Source: Bacillota bacterium
GTDB taxonomy: Bacteria; Bacillota; UBA4882; UBA10575
Direction of reading: 5' to 3'
Assembly: GCA_012837715.1 (NCBI GenBank)
Contig: DUQR01000039.1
Location: 1-64,000, forward strand
Length of the DNA stretch: 64,000 nt
The number at the start of each line of letters is the position of its first letter. Within the stretch, counting starts at the first letter, position 1. Below, one piece after another: positions 8,033-17,252 of the stretch. Under the pieces are notes generated by a model that saw nothing but the letters and a program-made list of their open reading frames with translations, made no database searches and had not been told where the DNA came from. The translations under genes were made by a program, and so were the position numbers.

Positions 8033-8872
8033 TCAAAGCAGGCGTAAACTGATGTCGAGGGCTTTTACCGAGTGGGTTAAACTTCCGACCGAAATCAGAT
8101 CAACTCCAGTGGCCGCCACCGCCCGGATCGTCTCCGCGGAGACATTGCCCGAGGCTTCGACCAAGGCCCTTCCATCGATCAGCCGCACCATCTCCGCCAT
8201 TAAGGCCGGAGTCATATTATCAAGCATAATAATATCAACCTGGGCGGCGAGGGCTTCCCGGACCTGTTCTTCGGTTTCGACTTCCACCTCAATCTTCATC
8301 GTGTGGGGGAGCATCGAACGTACTTTGGCGACGGTGGCGGAAATTCCCCCACAGGCGGCCAGGTGATTGTCTTTGATCATAACCGCATCGGCCAGGTTAA
8401 AACGGTGATTATAACCGCCGCCGACCCGGACGGCGTATTTTTGCAAAGCGCGGAGACCGGGAATGGTTTTTCTGGTATCAACTAAACGAACACCAGGATA
8501 ATCCCGGATTAAGTCGGTTAATTTTTTCGTGGCCGTCGCGACGCCGGAAAGATGTTGGAGAAAATTGAGGGCGACTCTTTCTCCGCTGAGGAGATCCCGG
8601 ACCGGTCCGGAAATAACGGCCAACCCATCGCCGGGCTTGACCGTTGAACCGTCAGGCCGGTCAATATCCAGAAAAATCGAGGGGTTTAATTGCCTGAAGA
8701 CTTCCTGGACGACCGGCCAGCCGCAGATGACCCCGGCGGCTTTGGCGATAAAACGGCCGGAACCGGAGGCACTGGCCGCGATCGTCAGCGCGGAAGTGAT
8801 ATCGCCGGGCCCAAGGTCTTCCGCGAGGGCCTGACGGACCAGATTGGCATAGACATGTTTGGGTAGATCCAT
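8033..8872 (-). CDS. nadC: Nicotinate-nucleotide diphosphorylase (carboxylating), quinolinate phosphoribosyltransferase
   Basis: Converts quinolinate and PRPP to nicotinate mononucleotide, CO2 and PPi. Family landmarks are EDLGPGDIT near the N-terminus, LNFLQHLSGVAT, VDTRKTIPGLR, KYAVRVGGGYNHR and IMLDNMTP, plus VEASGNVS near the C-terminus. ATG at 8872 with GAGGTG upstream is preferred over the longer frame to 8896 (279 aa). It is the last gene of nadA-nadB-nadC, following nadB by 17 bases. Confidence 0.95.
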   Translation of the reverse strand: MDLPKHVYANLVRQALAEDLGPGDITSALTIAASASGSGRFIAKAAGVICGWPVVQEVFRQLNPSIFLDIDRPDGSTVKPGDGLAVISGPVRDLLSGERVALNFLQHLSGVATATKKLTDLIRDYPGVRLVDTRKTIPGLRALQKYAVRVGGGYNHRFNLADAVMIKDNHLAACGGISATVAKVRSMLPHTMKIEVEVETEEQVREALAAQVDIIMLDNMTPALMAEMVRLIDGRALVEASGNVSAETIRAVAATGVDLISVGSLTHSVKALDISLRLL

Positions 8873-8889
8873 AAATACACACCTCTTTT

Positions 8890-10494
8890 TTACCAAGCCC
8901 AGGCAAAGGGTTGGTCACCGGGAATAAACTCCATCCCGTGGGGATAATGGATAATCCGTTTGGCCCAGGCTGGATTGGTTTCCGGAAAATCTGCCCGGTA
9001 ATGACTGCCCCGGCTTTCTTGGCGTTCAAGGGCAGCGGCCAGCATTAACCGGGCCAGGAGGCGCATGTTTTGTAGTTCGAGATAACTGGTGGTTAAAGCC
9101 GGATTTTGGTTGGGAGTCGCTGCGCTTAAAAAGGCTTGGGCTTGGCGTAGACCTTCTTCCTGGCGGATAATCCCCAGATTTGCCCAGGCCATTCGTTTCA
9201 GAGCCAACCAATCGGTAGTTAACTGCTGCGGATCGGTCTCCACATGATAGGAGGCGGCCAAGTGTGCCGGAATTTGGGCAAAAGACACCTGGTGAGCTTG
9301 AAGGTAGGCAACGATCCGATGGCCAAAGACCAAACCGTCCAGCAGGGAGTTGCTGGCCAAGCGGTTTGCCCCATGTACCCCCGGATTAGCTACTTCGCCG
9401 CAGGCAAAGAGATGGGGCAGACCGGTCCGCCCGTTTAGATCGATGGCCACGCCCCCCATCAGATAATGGGCCGCCGGGGCCACCGGAATTGATTGTTTAG
9501 TAATATCCAAGCCATAGCTTAAACAGGTTTCATAGATGTTGGGGAAACGATGTTGAATTAGTTCGGGGCTAAGTAAGGATAGATCAAGATCGACATGGTC
9601 GGTCCCGGTCTTCTCCATCTCCAACAACACACTACGGGCGACCACATCACGGGGGGCCAACTCCGCTTGCTGGTGGTAAGCAGGCATAAACCGGTGACCT
9701 TTAGCGTTCCGCAGGATCCCTCCTTCGCCCCGGACAGCCTCAGTAATCAAGAAACGCGGCGTATCTGCCAGGTGCAACGCGGTGGGGTGAAACTGGATGA
9801 ACTCCAGATCGGCCAGCGGGGCACCGGCCTGAAAGGCTAAAGCGAGGCCATCACCGGTCGCTACTTTCGGATTGGTAGTGTGAAGATAGAGTTGTCCACA
9901 GCCGCCAGTCGCTAAGACAGTGGCTTGGGCAAGGAGGGGGTAGATTGTTCCCTGCTCATCTAAGGTTAGGACGCCGTAACATCCTTCTTCCCCGGTTAAG
10001 AGGGCAATGGCATAATGGTTCTCTTTAATCTTTATTTTTGGGTGGGCTTTGGCCAGTCTGGTCAGGACCTCACTAATTTCTCGACCGGTGGCGTCTCCGT
10101 CGGCGTGTAAGACCCGGGAGAAGCTATGGGCTGCTTCCCGGGTCACGAGCAAGGCGCCGGCTTCGGCATCAAAGGGGACACCTAGGTCGATCAACTCCCG
10201 GACCCGTTCCGGTCCCTCATTGACTAAGACATCGACGGCGACGGGCAGGCAAAGGCCGGCCCCAGCTTTGATGGTGTCATTGTAGTGTACCTCCGGAGAG
10301 TCGGGAGGATTAAGGGCAACGGCGATTCCGCCTTGGGCATAGGTAGTATTACTTTCTTCCAGTGTTTCCTTGGTGATTAAAATAACCTCGGCAAGCTCTG
10401 CCAATTTAAGCGCGGTATAAAGTCCGGCAATCCCACTGCCGATCACTAAAAAAGGGGCAACCTCAAGACCGGTAGTGGAGACACTAATCTTCAT
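8890..10494 (-). CDS. nadB: L-aspartate oxidase
   Basis: FAD enzyme that oxidises L-aspartate to iminoaspartate, which NadA uses. Visible are the dinucleotide-binding VIGSGIAGLYTALKLAE, NTTYAQGGIAVAL, LEFIQFHPTALH, PRFLITEAVRGEGG and GEVANPGVHGANRLASNSLLDGLVFG. It has the helical C-terminal domain of the fumarate-reductase/succinate-dehydrogenase flavoprotein family. ATG at 10494 follows AAGGAGG by 8 bases; the frame upstream to 10533 lacks such a site. Length 534 aa is typical. Second gene of the NAD operon. Confidence 0.95.
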   Translation of the reverse strand: MKISVSTTGLEVAPFLVIGSGIAGLYTALKLAELAEVILITKETLEESNTTYAQGGIAVALNPPDSPEVHYNDTIKAGAGLCLPVAVDVLVNEGPERVRELIDLGVPFDAEAGALLVTREAAHSFSRVLHADGDATGREISEVLTRLAKAHPKIKIKENHYAIALLTGEEGCYGVLTLDEQGTIYPLLAQATVLATGGCGQLYLHTTNPKVATGDGLALAFQAGAPLADLEFIQFHPTALHLADTPRFLITEAVRGEGGILRNAKGHRFMPAYHQQAELAPRDVVARSVLLEMEKTGTDHVDLDLSLLSPELIQHRFPNIYETCLSYGLDITKQSIPVAPAAHYLMGGVAIDLNGRTGLPHLFACGEVANPGVHGANRLASNSLLDGLVFGHRIVAYLQAHQVSFAQIPAHLAASYHVETDPQQLTTDWLALKRMAWANLGIIRQEEGLRQAQAFLSAATPNQNPALTTSYLELQNMRLLARLMLAAALERQESRGSHYRADFPETNPAWAKRIIHYPHGMEFIPGDQPFAWAW

Positions 10495-10584
10495 GCCAAT
10501 GGCCTCCTTAGTATCGCGTAATTGCTTAAACATCTCCCCAGACGGGTAGGGAGAGGGGAAGGAAGAGAGACCGGGAAGGAGAAC

Positions 10585-11496
10585 CTATTTAATGGCTAAC
10601 ATCCGTTCAAGGCTGAGCCGGGCTTGGGAACGGATGGGTTCGTCTACAGTGATGACCGGTTGCAGCGTACGGAGGGCTGCGGCCACATCCTTCAAGGTGG
10701 TTTTCTTCATGTTTGGACAGACGAGTCTAGGGGTTAACAGATAAAAACGTTTATCCGGATAGCGTTTTTTTAGGCCATGGATAATTCCCATTTCTGTTCC
10801 GATGATATAAGTAGAAGCATCCATCTTTCCTACTTGCTCCACTATCTGCTTTGTGCTGCCGACGTAATCGGCCAGAGCGGAAACCTGGGGTTGGCATTCG
10901 GGATGGATTAAAAGCTTCGCTTCGGGATGGGCTTTTTGCACCCGATGCACCTCATCAACGGTGACTTGGTGATGGGTGCGGCAAAAACCAGGCCAGAGAT
11001 GAAACTTTTTCTCCCGAATTTGGGCAGCGATGTAACCGCCCAAGTTACAATCGGGAAGGAAAATCACCTCTTCTTCCGAAAGGGAGCGCACTACTTTCAA
11101 GGCGTTGGAAGAGGTGCAACAGATATCGCTCACGGCTTTCACCGCGGCACTAGTATTAACGTAGGCCACGACGGCCGCCTGTGGATATTTTGCCCGCCAT
11201 TCTTTGACCGTCTCCGCATCGGCCATTTCCGCCATGGGGCAACCGGCATCGGCGACCGGTAGTAAGACCGTCTTTTCCGGGGAAAGAAGAGCGGCGCTTT
11301 CCGCCATGAAGTGGACACCGCAAAACACGAGCACCGGATGGGATGTTTCTGCCGCCAAACGGCTAAGTTCCAACGAGTCACCGACAAAATCGGCGATCTC
11401 TTGGACCTCATCGTTTTGGTAAGTGTGGGCCAGGATCAAAGCGTTTCTTTCTTTCTTCAGTCTCTGGATCTCCGTGCTGAACTGTTCTTGCTTCAT
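10585..11496 (-). CDS. nadA: Quinolinate synthase (4Fe-4S)
   Basis: Condenses iminoaspartate with dihydroxyacetone phosphate to quinolinate. Three cysteines in the usual cluster positions are visible: VFCGVHFMAE, DICCTSSNA and RLVCPNMKKT. Other motifs are LAHTYQNDEVQEIADFVGDS, FLPDCNLG and IHPECQP. Start ATG at 11496 follows AAAGGAGGG. First gene of nadA-nadB-nadC, transcribed from the promoter at 11524-11551 and divergent from folB. With nadE and nadK elsewhere in the window, it gives most of the aspartate route to NAD(P). Confidence 0.95.
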   Translation of the reverse strand: MKQEQFSTEIQRLKKERNALILAHTYQNDEVQEIADFVGDSLELSRLAAETSHPVLVFCGVHFMAESAALLSPEKTVLLPVADAGCPMAEMADAETVKEWRAKYPQAAVVAYVNTSAAVKAVSDICCTSSNALKVVRSLSEEEVIFLPDCNLGGYIAAQIREKKFHLWPGFCRTHHQVTVDEVHRVQKAHPEAKLLIHPECQPQVSALADYVGSTKQIVEQVGKMDASTYIIGTEMGIIHGLKKRYPDKRFYLLTPRLVCPNMKKTTLKDVAAALRTLQPVITVDEPIRSQARLSLERMLAIK

Positions 11497-11523
11497 GGTC
11501 CACCCTCCTTTTATGTTAGTTTA

Positions 11524-11551
11524 ATTTTACCTTTATTTCGTGGTTTGTCAA
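11524..11551 (-). promoter_or_regulatory. SigmaA-type promoter of nadABC
   Basis: On the minus strand, TTGACA (11546-11551), a 16-base spacer and TAAAAT (11524-11529), about 30 bases upstream of nadA. No NiaR or NrtR operator could be recognised. Confidence 0.7.
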
Positions 11552-11675
11552 TTCGATCAAAAAGGATCGAGAAACTGCTTAACATTAAATTTACCTTTTC
11601 CTCCATTCTATACTGGGAAGCTCTTCTCATCCTTTGCGATCTGCGGTAAAATAATTCTGGAAAGAGGGGAGATCA

Positions 11676-12056
11676 ATGATGGCGGATCGGATAATTTTGC
11701 AAAACATGGTTTTCTATGGCTATCATGGGGTTTTTACGGCGGAAAAGGAATTAGGGCAACGCTTCGAGGTTGATGCCGAACTTTACCTTGACCTCCGGCA
11801 AGCGGGGGTTAATGATGATCTGGAAGCCACCGTGAATTATGTGGAAGTCTACACCATAATTAAGGAGCTTGTGGAAGAGCGGGAATATAACCTGGTGGAA
11901 GCGTTAGCCGAAGGGATTGCCGACACCCTTTTGGGCGTCTTTGCCCTGTCCGAAGTGGTCGTGCGAGTGCGGAAGCCCCAGCCGCCGGTTGGTGGGGTCA
12001 TGGATTATTTTGCGGTTGAGATCCACCGTCAGGCTTCAAAACTAAATCAACTATAA
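11676..12056 (+). CDS. folB: Dihydroneopterin aldolase
   Basis: Folate-pathway enzyme that cleaves 7,8-dihydroneopterin to 6-hydroxymethyl-dihydropterin and glycolaldehyde. It shows the FolB pattern: ILQNMVFYGYHGVFTAEKELGQRFEVD, TVNYVEVYTII, LVEALAEGIAD and VRVRKPQPP. The 126 aa length is usual. Start ATG at 11676 after GAGGGGAG; a second ATG follows directly. No other folate genes are adjacent, and a strong terminator follows. Confidence 0.93.
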   Translation: MMADRIILQNMVFYGYHGVFTAEKELGQRFEVDAELYLDLRQAGVNDDLEATVNYVEVYTIIKELVEEREYNLVEALAEGIADTLLGVFALSEVVVRVRKPQPPVGGVMDYFAVEIHRQASKLNQL

Positions 12057-12098
12057 ATGTTTTTCCCCCTGTCACCGTGAAAAAGAAAAAAGAGACCA

Positions 12099-12139
12099 AA
12101 GCCTTCTATCATTTAAGTGATAGAAGGCTTTTTTTTTTG
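12099..12139 (+). terminator. Rho-independent terminator after folB
   Basis: Stem GCCTTCTATCA / TGATAGAAGGC, 6-base loop, then a run of ten T. Confidence 0.92.
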
Positions 12140-12172
12140 CAGTATTTGCTCTAGGTTGGACGATCAATATAC

Positions 12173-12214
12173 TGTGTTGGCATGGTTAAACCCAAGGGCG
12201 ACGCAGAAAAACCC
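12173..12214 (+). repeat. Dispersed palindromic repeat, right arm (R3)
   Basis: GTGTTGGCATGGTTAA then GGGCGACGCAGAAAAACCC, matching the right arm at 17331-17367. The rest of the 12140-12340 gap holds a weak TAGAAT box at 12274-12279 that may serve the downstream glycosyltransferase gene. Confidence 0.5.
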
Positions 12215-12340
12215 ACGGGGGACCGGTCGGGAAAAGATATGTCCAGACGGGGATTAACTTTTTTAAAGCGGGGTAGAATAAGTTTACAACTTTACCAAAG
12301 CGATCATATCCGGTGCGTGGTGTGGTGAGGAGGGACCATA

Positions 12341-13678
12341 ATGAAGGTTTTGATGTTGAGTTGGGAATTCCCCCCCCATATTGTTGGGGGTATTGCCCCC
12401 CATGTTCACGATCTGGCGCTGGCTTTAGCGAAAAAAGGACAGGAAATTACCGTTTTAACCCGGGGCGACACCCAGGATAAAACACCGGAGCGGATCGGGG
12501 GGATTAAGGTCCATCCGGTGACCTCGAGCGCTCCGCAACCGCCCTCTTTTGTCTCCAGGGTTATGCAGCTTAATTTGGACCTGATGGAAAAAGCCGCTTC
12601 CTTGGTGGCAAAGGGTGAAGAATTTGATTTGATCCATGCCCATGATTGGTTAGTCGCCTATGCCGGAAAGGGATTAAAGCATGCGTACCGTAAACCACTG
12701 GTGGCCACGGTCCATGCCACCGAATGGGGAAGAAACAACGGCCTTCATAACGAGTTGCAACGCTACATCAGTAATGTGGAATGGTGGTTGACCTTTGAAG
12801 CTTGGCGGGTCATCTGTTGCAGCCGTTTTATGTTTAATGAACTCCAACGGATATTTCAGCTTCCTGCCGACAAGTTATGTATCGTTCCCAACGGGGTTTA
12901 TCCGGAAGCCTTTCGCCACCAATCTGGAGAAACCCAGGCGATCCGGAGAAAATATGCCGCCGATGATGAGCAGATCATCTTTTATGTAGGACGTCTGGTT
13001 TTTGAAAAAGGTTTGGATCTGCTCTTGGAGGCAGCCCCCCGGATTCTGGCCCAGAGGGAAAAGGTGAAATTCATTATCGCAGGAAAGGGTCCCTACGCTG
13101 AGCATTTACATGACCGGGCCCGACGGATGGGGCTTTACCATAAATTCTATTTTACCGGTTATGTTGATGATCTAACCAGGAACGCTCTGTTTAGCGCAGC
13201 GGATGTTGCGGTCTTTCCCAGTTTCTATGAGCCTTTTGGTATCGTTGCCTTGGAGGCCATGGCGGCCGGGACTCCGGTAGTAGTGACCGACACCGGGGGA
13301 CTGGGGGAAGTGGTGCACCATGGAAAAAATGGATTAAAGGCCTTTCCGAACAGTCCGGAATCGCTGGCGGACAATATTTTATGGGTCTTGACCTATCCGG
13401 AGCAAGCTAAAGCCCTGCGGGAGCAGGCTTACCACGACCTGGAAACCGAATACAACTGGGATATAATTGCCGATCGGACCATCCGCGTTTACGAGGAGGT
13501 TTACACCGAATATGAGCGCTCCGTATGGGGCCGAAAAACAACGCCGGAGGAAGATGGGATTAAGCATCGGCTCAAACCACCGCCGGTCGTCGAGTTACTG
13601 GAGGGCAGGTATCAGCCAACCGGACCGGCGTTTAACCGGAAAACCATCGAGCTTAGCGGGCAAAGGGAGGAACACTAA
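12341..13678 (+). CDS. GT4 family glycosyltransferase (glycogen-synthase-like)
   Basis: Retaining GT-B glycosyltransferase of 445 aa. N-terminal MKVLMLSWEFPPHIVGGIAPHV and IHAHDWLV are typical of the acceptor domain. The C-terminal nucleotide-sugar domain has YVGRLVFEKGLDLLLEA and FPSFYEPFGIVALEAMAAGTP, including the E-x7-E motif. It is probably a glucan or glucosyl transferase using NDP-glucose, since the next gene is a sugar-1-phosphate nucleotidyltransferase overlapping it by one base (TAATG). The pair may make an alpha-glucan or a surface glycan; the acceptor cannot be told from sequence. Confidence 0.85.
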   Translation: MKVLMLSWEFPPHIVGGIAPHVHDLALALAKKGQEITVLTRGDTQDKTPERIGGIKVHPVTSSAPQPPSFVSRVMQLNLDLMEKAASLVAKGEEFDLIHAHDWLVAYAGKGLKHAYRKPLVATVHATEWGRNNGLHNELQRYISNVEWWLTFEAWRVICCSRFMFNELQRIFQLPADKLCIVPNGVYPEAFRHQSGETQAIRRKYAADDEQIIFYVGRLVFEKGLDLLLEAAPRILAQREKVKFIIAGKGPYAEHLHDRARRMGLYHKFYFTGYVDDLTRNALFSAADVAVFPSFYEPFGIVALEAMAAGTPVVVTDTGGLGEVVHHGKNGLKAFPNSPESLADNILWVLTYPEQAKALREQAYHDLETEYNWDIIADRTIRVYEEVYTEYERSVWGRKTTPEEDGIKHRLKPPPVVELLEGRYQPTGPAFNRKTIELSGQREEH

Positions 13679-16161
13679 TGAAAGCAATCGTGATGGCCGG
13701 AGGAAAAGGGACCAGGCTGCGTCCGTTAACCTGCAAACAACCAAAACCAATGGTGCCGATCGCCGGCAAACCGATGATCGGTTATATCTTGGAACTACTA
13801 AAGAAATACCACTTTACCGATATCGGGATGACCCTTTTTTACCTGCCCGAGCTAATTACCAACTACTTCGGGGATGGTCACGAGTTTGGGGTCTCCGTCC
13901 GTTACTTTCTTGAAGAGAGTCCGCTCGGCACGGCGGGTAGTGTCAAGAACGCCGAATCTTTTTTGGACGAGACTTTCTTAGTGATCAGCGGAGATGCCTT
14001 AACCGATATTAATCTGGCGGAGGCGGTAGCCTTTCACCGGGCGCGTCGCGCCTTGGTGACCATCGTCCTCACCAAAGTGGCTAATCCCTTAGACTATGGG
14101 GTGGTAATTACGGCGGAGGATGGCCGGATCAAGCGGTTTTTAGAGAAACCGGGCTGGGGAGAAGTCTTCAGCGATACGGTGAATACCGGTATCTACCTCA
14201 TTGAACCGGAAGTCTTCCGTTATTATGAGAAGAACAAAGCAGTGGATTTCAGTAAGGATCTTTTCCCCCTCCTTTTACAGGCCGGGAAGCCGTTATACGG
14301 CTTTGTAGCCGAAGGATACTGGTCGGATGTGGGGAACCTAGCCCAGTACCGGCAGGCGAACTATGATTTACTCGATGGAAAACTGGAATTTACCCCTCCC
14401 GGACAGGAGATTGCTCCCGGATTGTGGGTGGGTGAAGGGACCGAGCTGGCTCCCGACTGTGTGGTGGAAGGTCCGGTGGTTTTGGGGCGCTACGTCCGGG
14501 TTGGGAAAAGGGCTCTGCTGGGGAAAAACAGTATTATTGGGGACTATAGTTTAGTCGAGGAAGAAGCCTCGCTCAAAAAAGCGATCCTCTGGAACCATAC
14601 CTATGTTGGGTATCGGACGGAGATTCGGGGGGCAATCCTGGCCCATCATACCCACCTCAAATCGGGTGTTTCCGTTTATGAAGGGGCTGTTTTAGGGGAG
14701 GGTTGCACCGTGGGGGCGAAAACAGTCATCAAACCGGAGATCCGCACTTGGCCGGAGAAATATGTGGAAAGTGGGTCGGTTTTAAACTCCAGTCTGGTTT
14801 GGGGCAACCGTTGGGGTACTAATCTCTTCGGGCGCCAAGGGATTAGCAAAACGGCCAACTTGGAGTTTACTCCGGAGTTTGCCGCCAAATTAGGCGTGGC
14901 TTATGGAACGGTGCTGCCGGAGAAGAGCCGGGTGGTGATGGGTGCCGATCATTGCCCTGCGGCCCAAAAGTTAAAAACTGCTTTGGTTAGCGGTCTATTA
15001 GGAACCGGCATTGATCTTTACGATCTGGGGCAGACCGCCACGCCGGTTACGCGCCGGGCGGTAGTGGCCTTGGCGGCAGCGGGCGGAATCCAACTACGGG
15101 TCTCTCCGCTGGCCCCAGAGGATCTTCTTGTTGAATTCATTGACGACCAGGGATTAAATATTAACCGGGCTTTGGAGCGCAAGATCGAACAGACCTTTTT
15201 TGCCGAGGAGTTCCGGCGGACACCTTTAACCCGGTTAGGACAGGTGATTGAGGTTGCCGATTTTTTCCCCCGTTATCTGGAAGAGATCCTTCAGGTGACG
15301 CTTCCGGAACAGATTCAAGGGATTGGGTTTAAAGTGGTCGCCGGGGTGGAGACCCCGGAAGGGCCTTTGGGTGCTTTCCTCACTAGATTACTGGCGGCTT
15401 TAGGTTGTAGCACCCGGTCTTTATCCCAGCGGGCCATCGGATCCCACCGGACCCTCAAAGAACTCAAAACGCAAGCGGCATCAGCCTTAGCGGTTCAGGT
15501 CCGCCAAGACGGGGCAGACCTTGGTGTGATGCTGATCGGCAACGGCGAAGGCCTGATCCTGGTCGATGAAGAAGGCACACTTGTGCAGGAGGAACAGTTT
15601 ACCGCTTTGCTTTCCCTAGCGGCGCTGAAGGATCCGGGAGCGGGAACCGTTCCGCTGCCGGTTACTGCTCCCTTCTTCATCGAGGAAATGGTGAAGGCCA
15701 ACCGGGGAACAGTGGTCAGAACGAAAGCCAGCCCCCGTGGGCTGATGGAGAAAGTAGTCGAAGCCCGTCTCTTTCCGGCCGGAGACGGCCGTGGCTGTTT
15801 TCAGGCTGCGTATGATGGTTTTTATGCGCTCACCAAGATCCTGGAGCTTATGGCCAGAGAAAAGCGGAGCCTTGGCCGGCTAGTGACCCTCCTCCCTCCC
15901 TATTACATCGACCAAAAACAAGTGGATTGTTCTTGGGAAGATAAAGGTCGGATTATGCGCCATCTTTTTGAGGAGAATAAAGAGCGGGAGATCGAAGTGA
16001 TTGACGGACTAAAGGTCTTTCATGATCGGGGTTGGGCTTTGGTCTTGCCGGATCCGGAGGAACCGGCCTTCCAAATCTTCAGTGAAGCCGTTTCTCCGGA
16101 GATGGCGACGGAGTTAACCGCCTTTTACACTGACCGAATCACCGATTTACAGTTAAAATAA
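13678..16161 (+). CDS. Sugar-1-phosphate nucleotidyltransferase fused to a phosphohexomutase-like domain
   Basis: Three parts can be seen in 827 aa. Residues 1-235 form a nucleotidyltransferase (MAGGKGTRLRPLTCKQPKPM, GDALTD), 250-360 a left-handed beta-helix hexapeptide region, and 375-827 a phosphohexomutase-like region. The nucleotidyltransferase should make an NDP-sugar. The mutase part looks inactive: the usual TASHNP serine loop is replaced by LRVSPLAPED (about 472-481), and the DGDxDR metal loop by LIGNGEG (about 619-625). Similar degenerate fusions are often annotated as mannose-1-phosphate guanylyltransferase/phosphomannomutase; that bifunctional name would be wrong here. Coupled to the upstream glycosyltransferase. 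Confidence 0.85.
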   Translation: MKAIVMAGGKGTRLRPLTCKQPKPMVPIAGKPMIGYILELLKKYHFTDIGMTLFYLPELITNYFGDGHEFGVSVRYFLEESPLGTAGSVKNAESFLDETFLVISGDALTDINLAEAVAFHRARRALVTIVLTKVANPLDYGVVITAEDGRIKRFLEKPGWGEVFSDTVNTGIYLIEPEVFRYYEKNKAVDFSKDLFPLLLQAGKPLYGFVAEGYWSDVGNLAQYRQANYDLLDGKLEFTPPGQEIAPGLWVGEGTELAPDCVVEGPVVLGRYVRVGKRALLGKNSIIGDYSLVEEEASLKKAILWNHTYVGYRTEIRGAILAHHTHLKSGVSVYEGAVLGEGCTVGAKTVIKPEIRTWPEKYVESGSVLNSSLVWGNRWGTNLFGRQGISKTANLEFTPEFAAKLGVAYGTVLPEKSRVVMGADHCPAAQKLKTALVSGLLGTGIDLYDLGQTATPVTRRAVVALAAAGGIQLRVSPLAPEDLLVEFIDDQGLNINRALERKIEQTFFAEEFRRTPLTRLGQVIEVADFFPRYLEEILQVTLPEQIQGIGFKVVAGVETPEGPLGAFLTRLLAALGCSTRSLSQRAIGSHRTLKELKTQAASALAVQVRQDGADLGVMLIGNGEGLILVDEEGTLVQEEQFTALLSLAALKDPGAGTVPLPVTAPFFIEEMVKANRGTVVRTKASPRGLMEKVVEARLFPAGDGRGCFQAAYDGFYALTKILELMAREKRSLGRLVTLLPPYYIDQKQVDCSWEDKGRIMRHLFEENKEREIEVIDGLKVFHDRGWALVLPDPEEPAFQIFSEAVSPEMATELTAFYTDRITDLQLK

Positions 16162-16172
16162 GACCAAAGAGC

Positions 16173-16200
16173 AAAAAGCGCCACGGCGCTTTTTCTCTTT
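16173..16200 (+). terminator. Rho-independent terminator after the nucleotidyltransferase
   Basis: Stem AAAAAGCGCC / GGCGCTTTTT (16173-16194), then CTCTTT. Confidence 0.85.
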
Positions 16201-16208
16201 ATCCCTTA

Positions 16209-16277
16209 ATTGGCTTACGTTACGCGTTTCTTCCATTGTACTGGAATGACGAAAGGAAAGGAGAACGCAAAAACCCC
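16209..16277 (+). repeat. Dispersed palindromic repeat (R4)
   Basis: Left part GGCTTACGTTACGCGTTTC; right part ACTGGAATGACGAAAGG then GGAGAACGCAAAAACCCC. Arm order matches the other copies. It lies in the rapZ leader. Confidence 0.5.
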
Positions 16278-16385
16278 TTTAACATTGGGAGGAGAAAGAT
16301 TTTCCGGCAGGAAACAAATTCTCCATCGCGAACTTAATATTTTGGTAATAAGTTTCCGGTTTGGGCCTTGAATTGAGGGGAGGGT

Positions 16386-17252
16386 TTGGCGATTTCAACG
16401 ATTAGTTTTGTCATTATCACCGGGATCTCCGGCGCCGGTAAATCGGAAGCAATGAAAGCCTTTGAGGATCTGGGCTATTTCTGTGTGGATAATCTGCCCC
16501 CTGTTTTGCTCCCCAAATTCGCGGAGCTTTGTGCACAATCGGAAGGGCGGATCAATAGAATAGCACTGGTGGTTGATATTAGAGGTGGAGGCTTTTTTGA
16601 TAGTCTCTTTTCTTCCCTATCCCTGCTGGAAGAGGCCGGATATACCTATGAGATCCTCTACCTTGAAGCGGAGGATGAGGTGATTATCCGGCGTTTTAAA
16701 GAGTCCCGTCGCCGCCATCCCTTAGCTGGCGAAGGCCGTATTGCCGATGGGATCCAGGCTGAGAAATCGCGCCTGGAGAATTTGAAAGGGAAAGCTTCCA
16801 TGATCATCGATACCAGTAATTTAACCGTCCGGCAATTACGGGAGAAGATTACCGACCGTTTCAGTCAAACCAACGAAGCGCAGAAGATGCTCATTACCAT
16901 ACTCTCTTTTGGCTTTAGCCACGGGATTCCTCTGGATGCCGATCTGATTTTTGACGTCCGTTTTTTACCCAACCCCTATTATGTCGATTCTTTACGGGAA
17001 CTGGACGGCAATTACCAGGAGGTAACCGATTATGTCCTTAAATGGCCGGTAACCGCCAAATTCCTATCCAAACTCTACGAATTTGTCGCCTTTCTGATTC
17101 CCCATTACATTAACGAAGGCAAACTTCAACTGGTTATCGGGATTGGTTGTACCGGTGGGCGCCATCGTTCGGTGACCGTTGCCAATCAACTACAGGAATT
17201 TCTCAAAGCCAAGGGATATAAAGCCTTGGTTGAGCATAGAGATGTTAGTTAA
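16386..17252 (+). CDS. rapZ: RapZ/YvcJ nucleotide-binding protein (RNase adapter family)
   Basis: P-loop protein of 288 aa. Walker A is ITGISGAGKSEAM; other family motifs are YFCVDNLPP, VVDIRGGGFF, RRFKESRRRHPL and the C-terminal GCTGGRHRSV. In Gram-negatives it steers sRNA decay for glucosamine-6-phosphate synthesis; in Firmicutes (YvcJ) it affects competence. The TTG at 16386 follows AGGGGAGGG very closely; an ATT two codons later is better spaced but a rare start, so the start is uncertain by two residues. Neighbour yvcK matches the widespread rapZ-yvcK pair, though whiA, the usual third gene, is absent. Confidence 0.92.
   Translation: MAISTISFVIITGISGAGKSEAMKAFEDLGYFCVDNLPPVLLPKFAELCAQSEGRINRIALVVDIRGGGFFDSLFSSLSLLEEAGYTYEILYLEAEDEVIIRRFKESRRRHPLAGEGRIADGIQAEKSRLENLKGKASMIIDTSNLTVRQLREKITDRFSQTNEAQKMLITILSFGFSHGIPLDADLIFDVRFLPNPYYVDSLRELDGNYQEVTDYVLKWPVTAKFLSKLYEFVAFLIPHYINEGKLQLVIGIGCTGGRHRSVTVANQLQEFLKAKGYKALVEHRDVS

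Noticed and set aside
7850-8047. Frame after the SulP gene (65 codons)
   Set aside because: It starts inside SulP in another frame, covers the repeat copy B and nadC end, and has no ribosome site.
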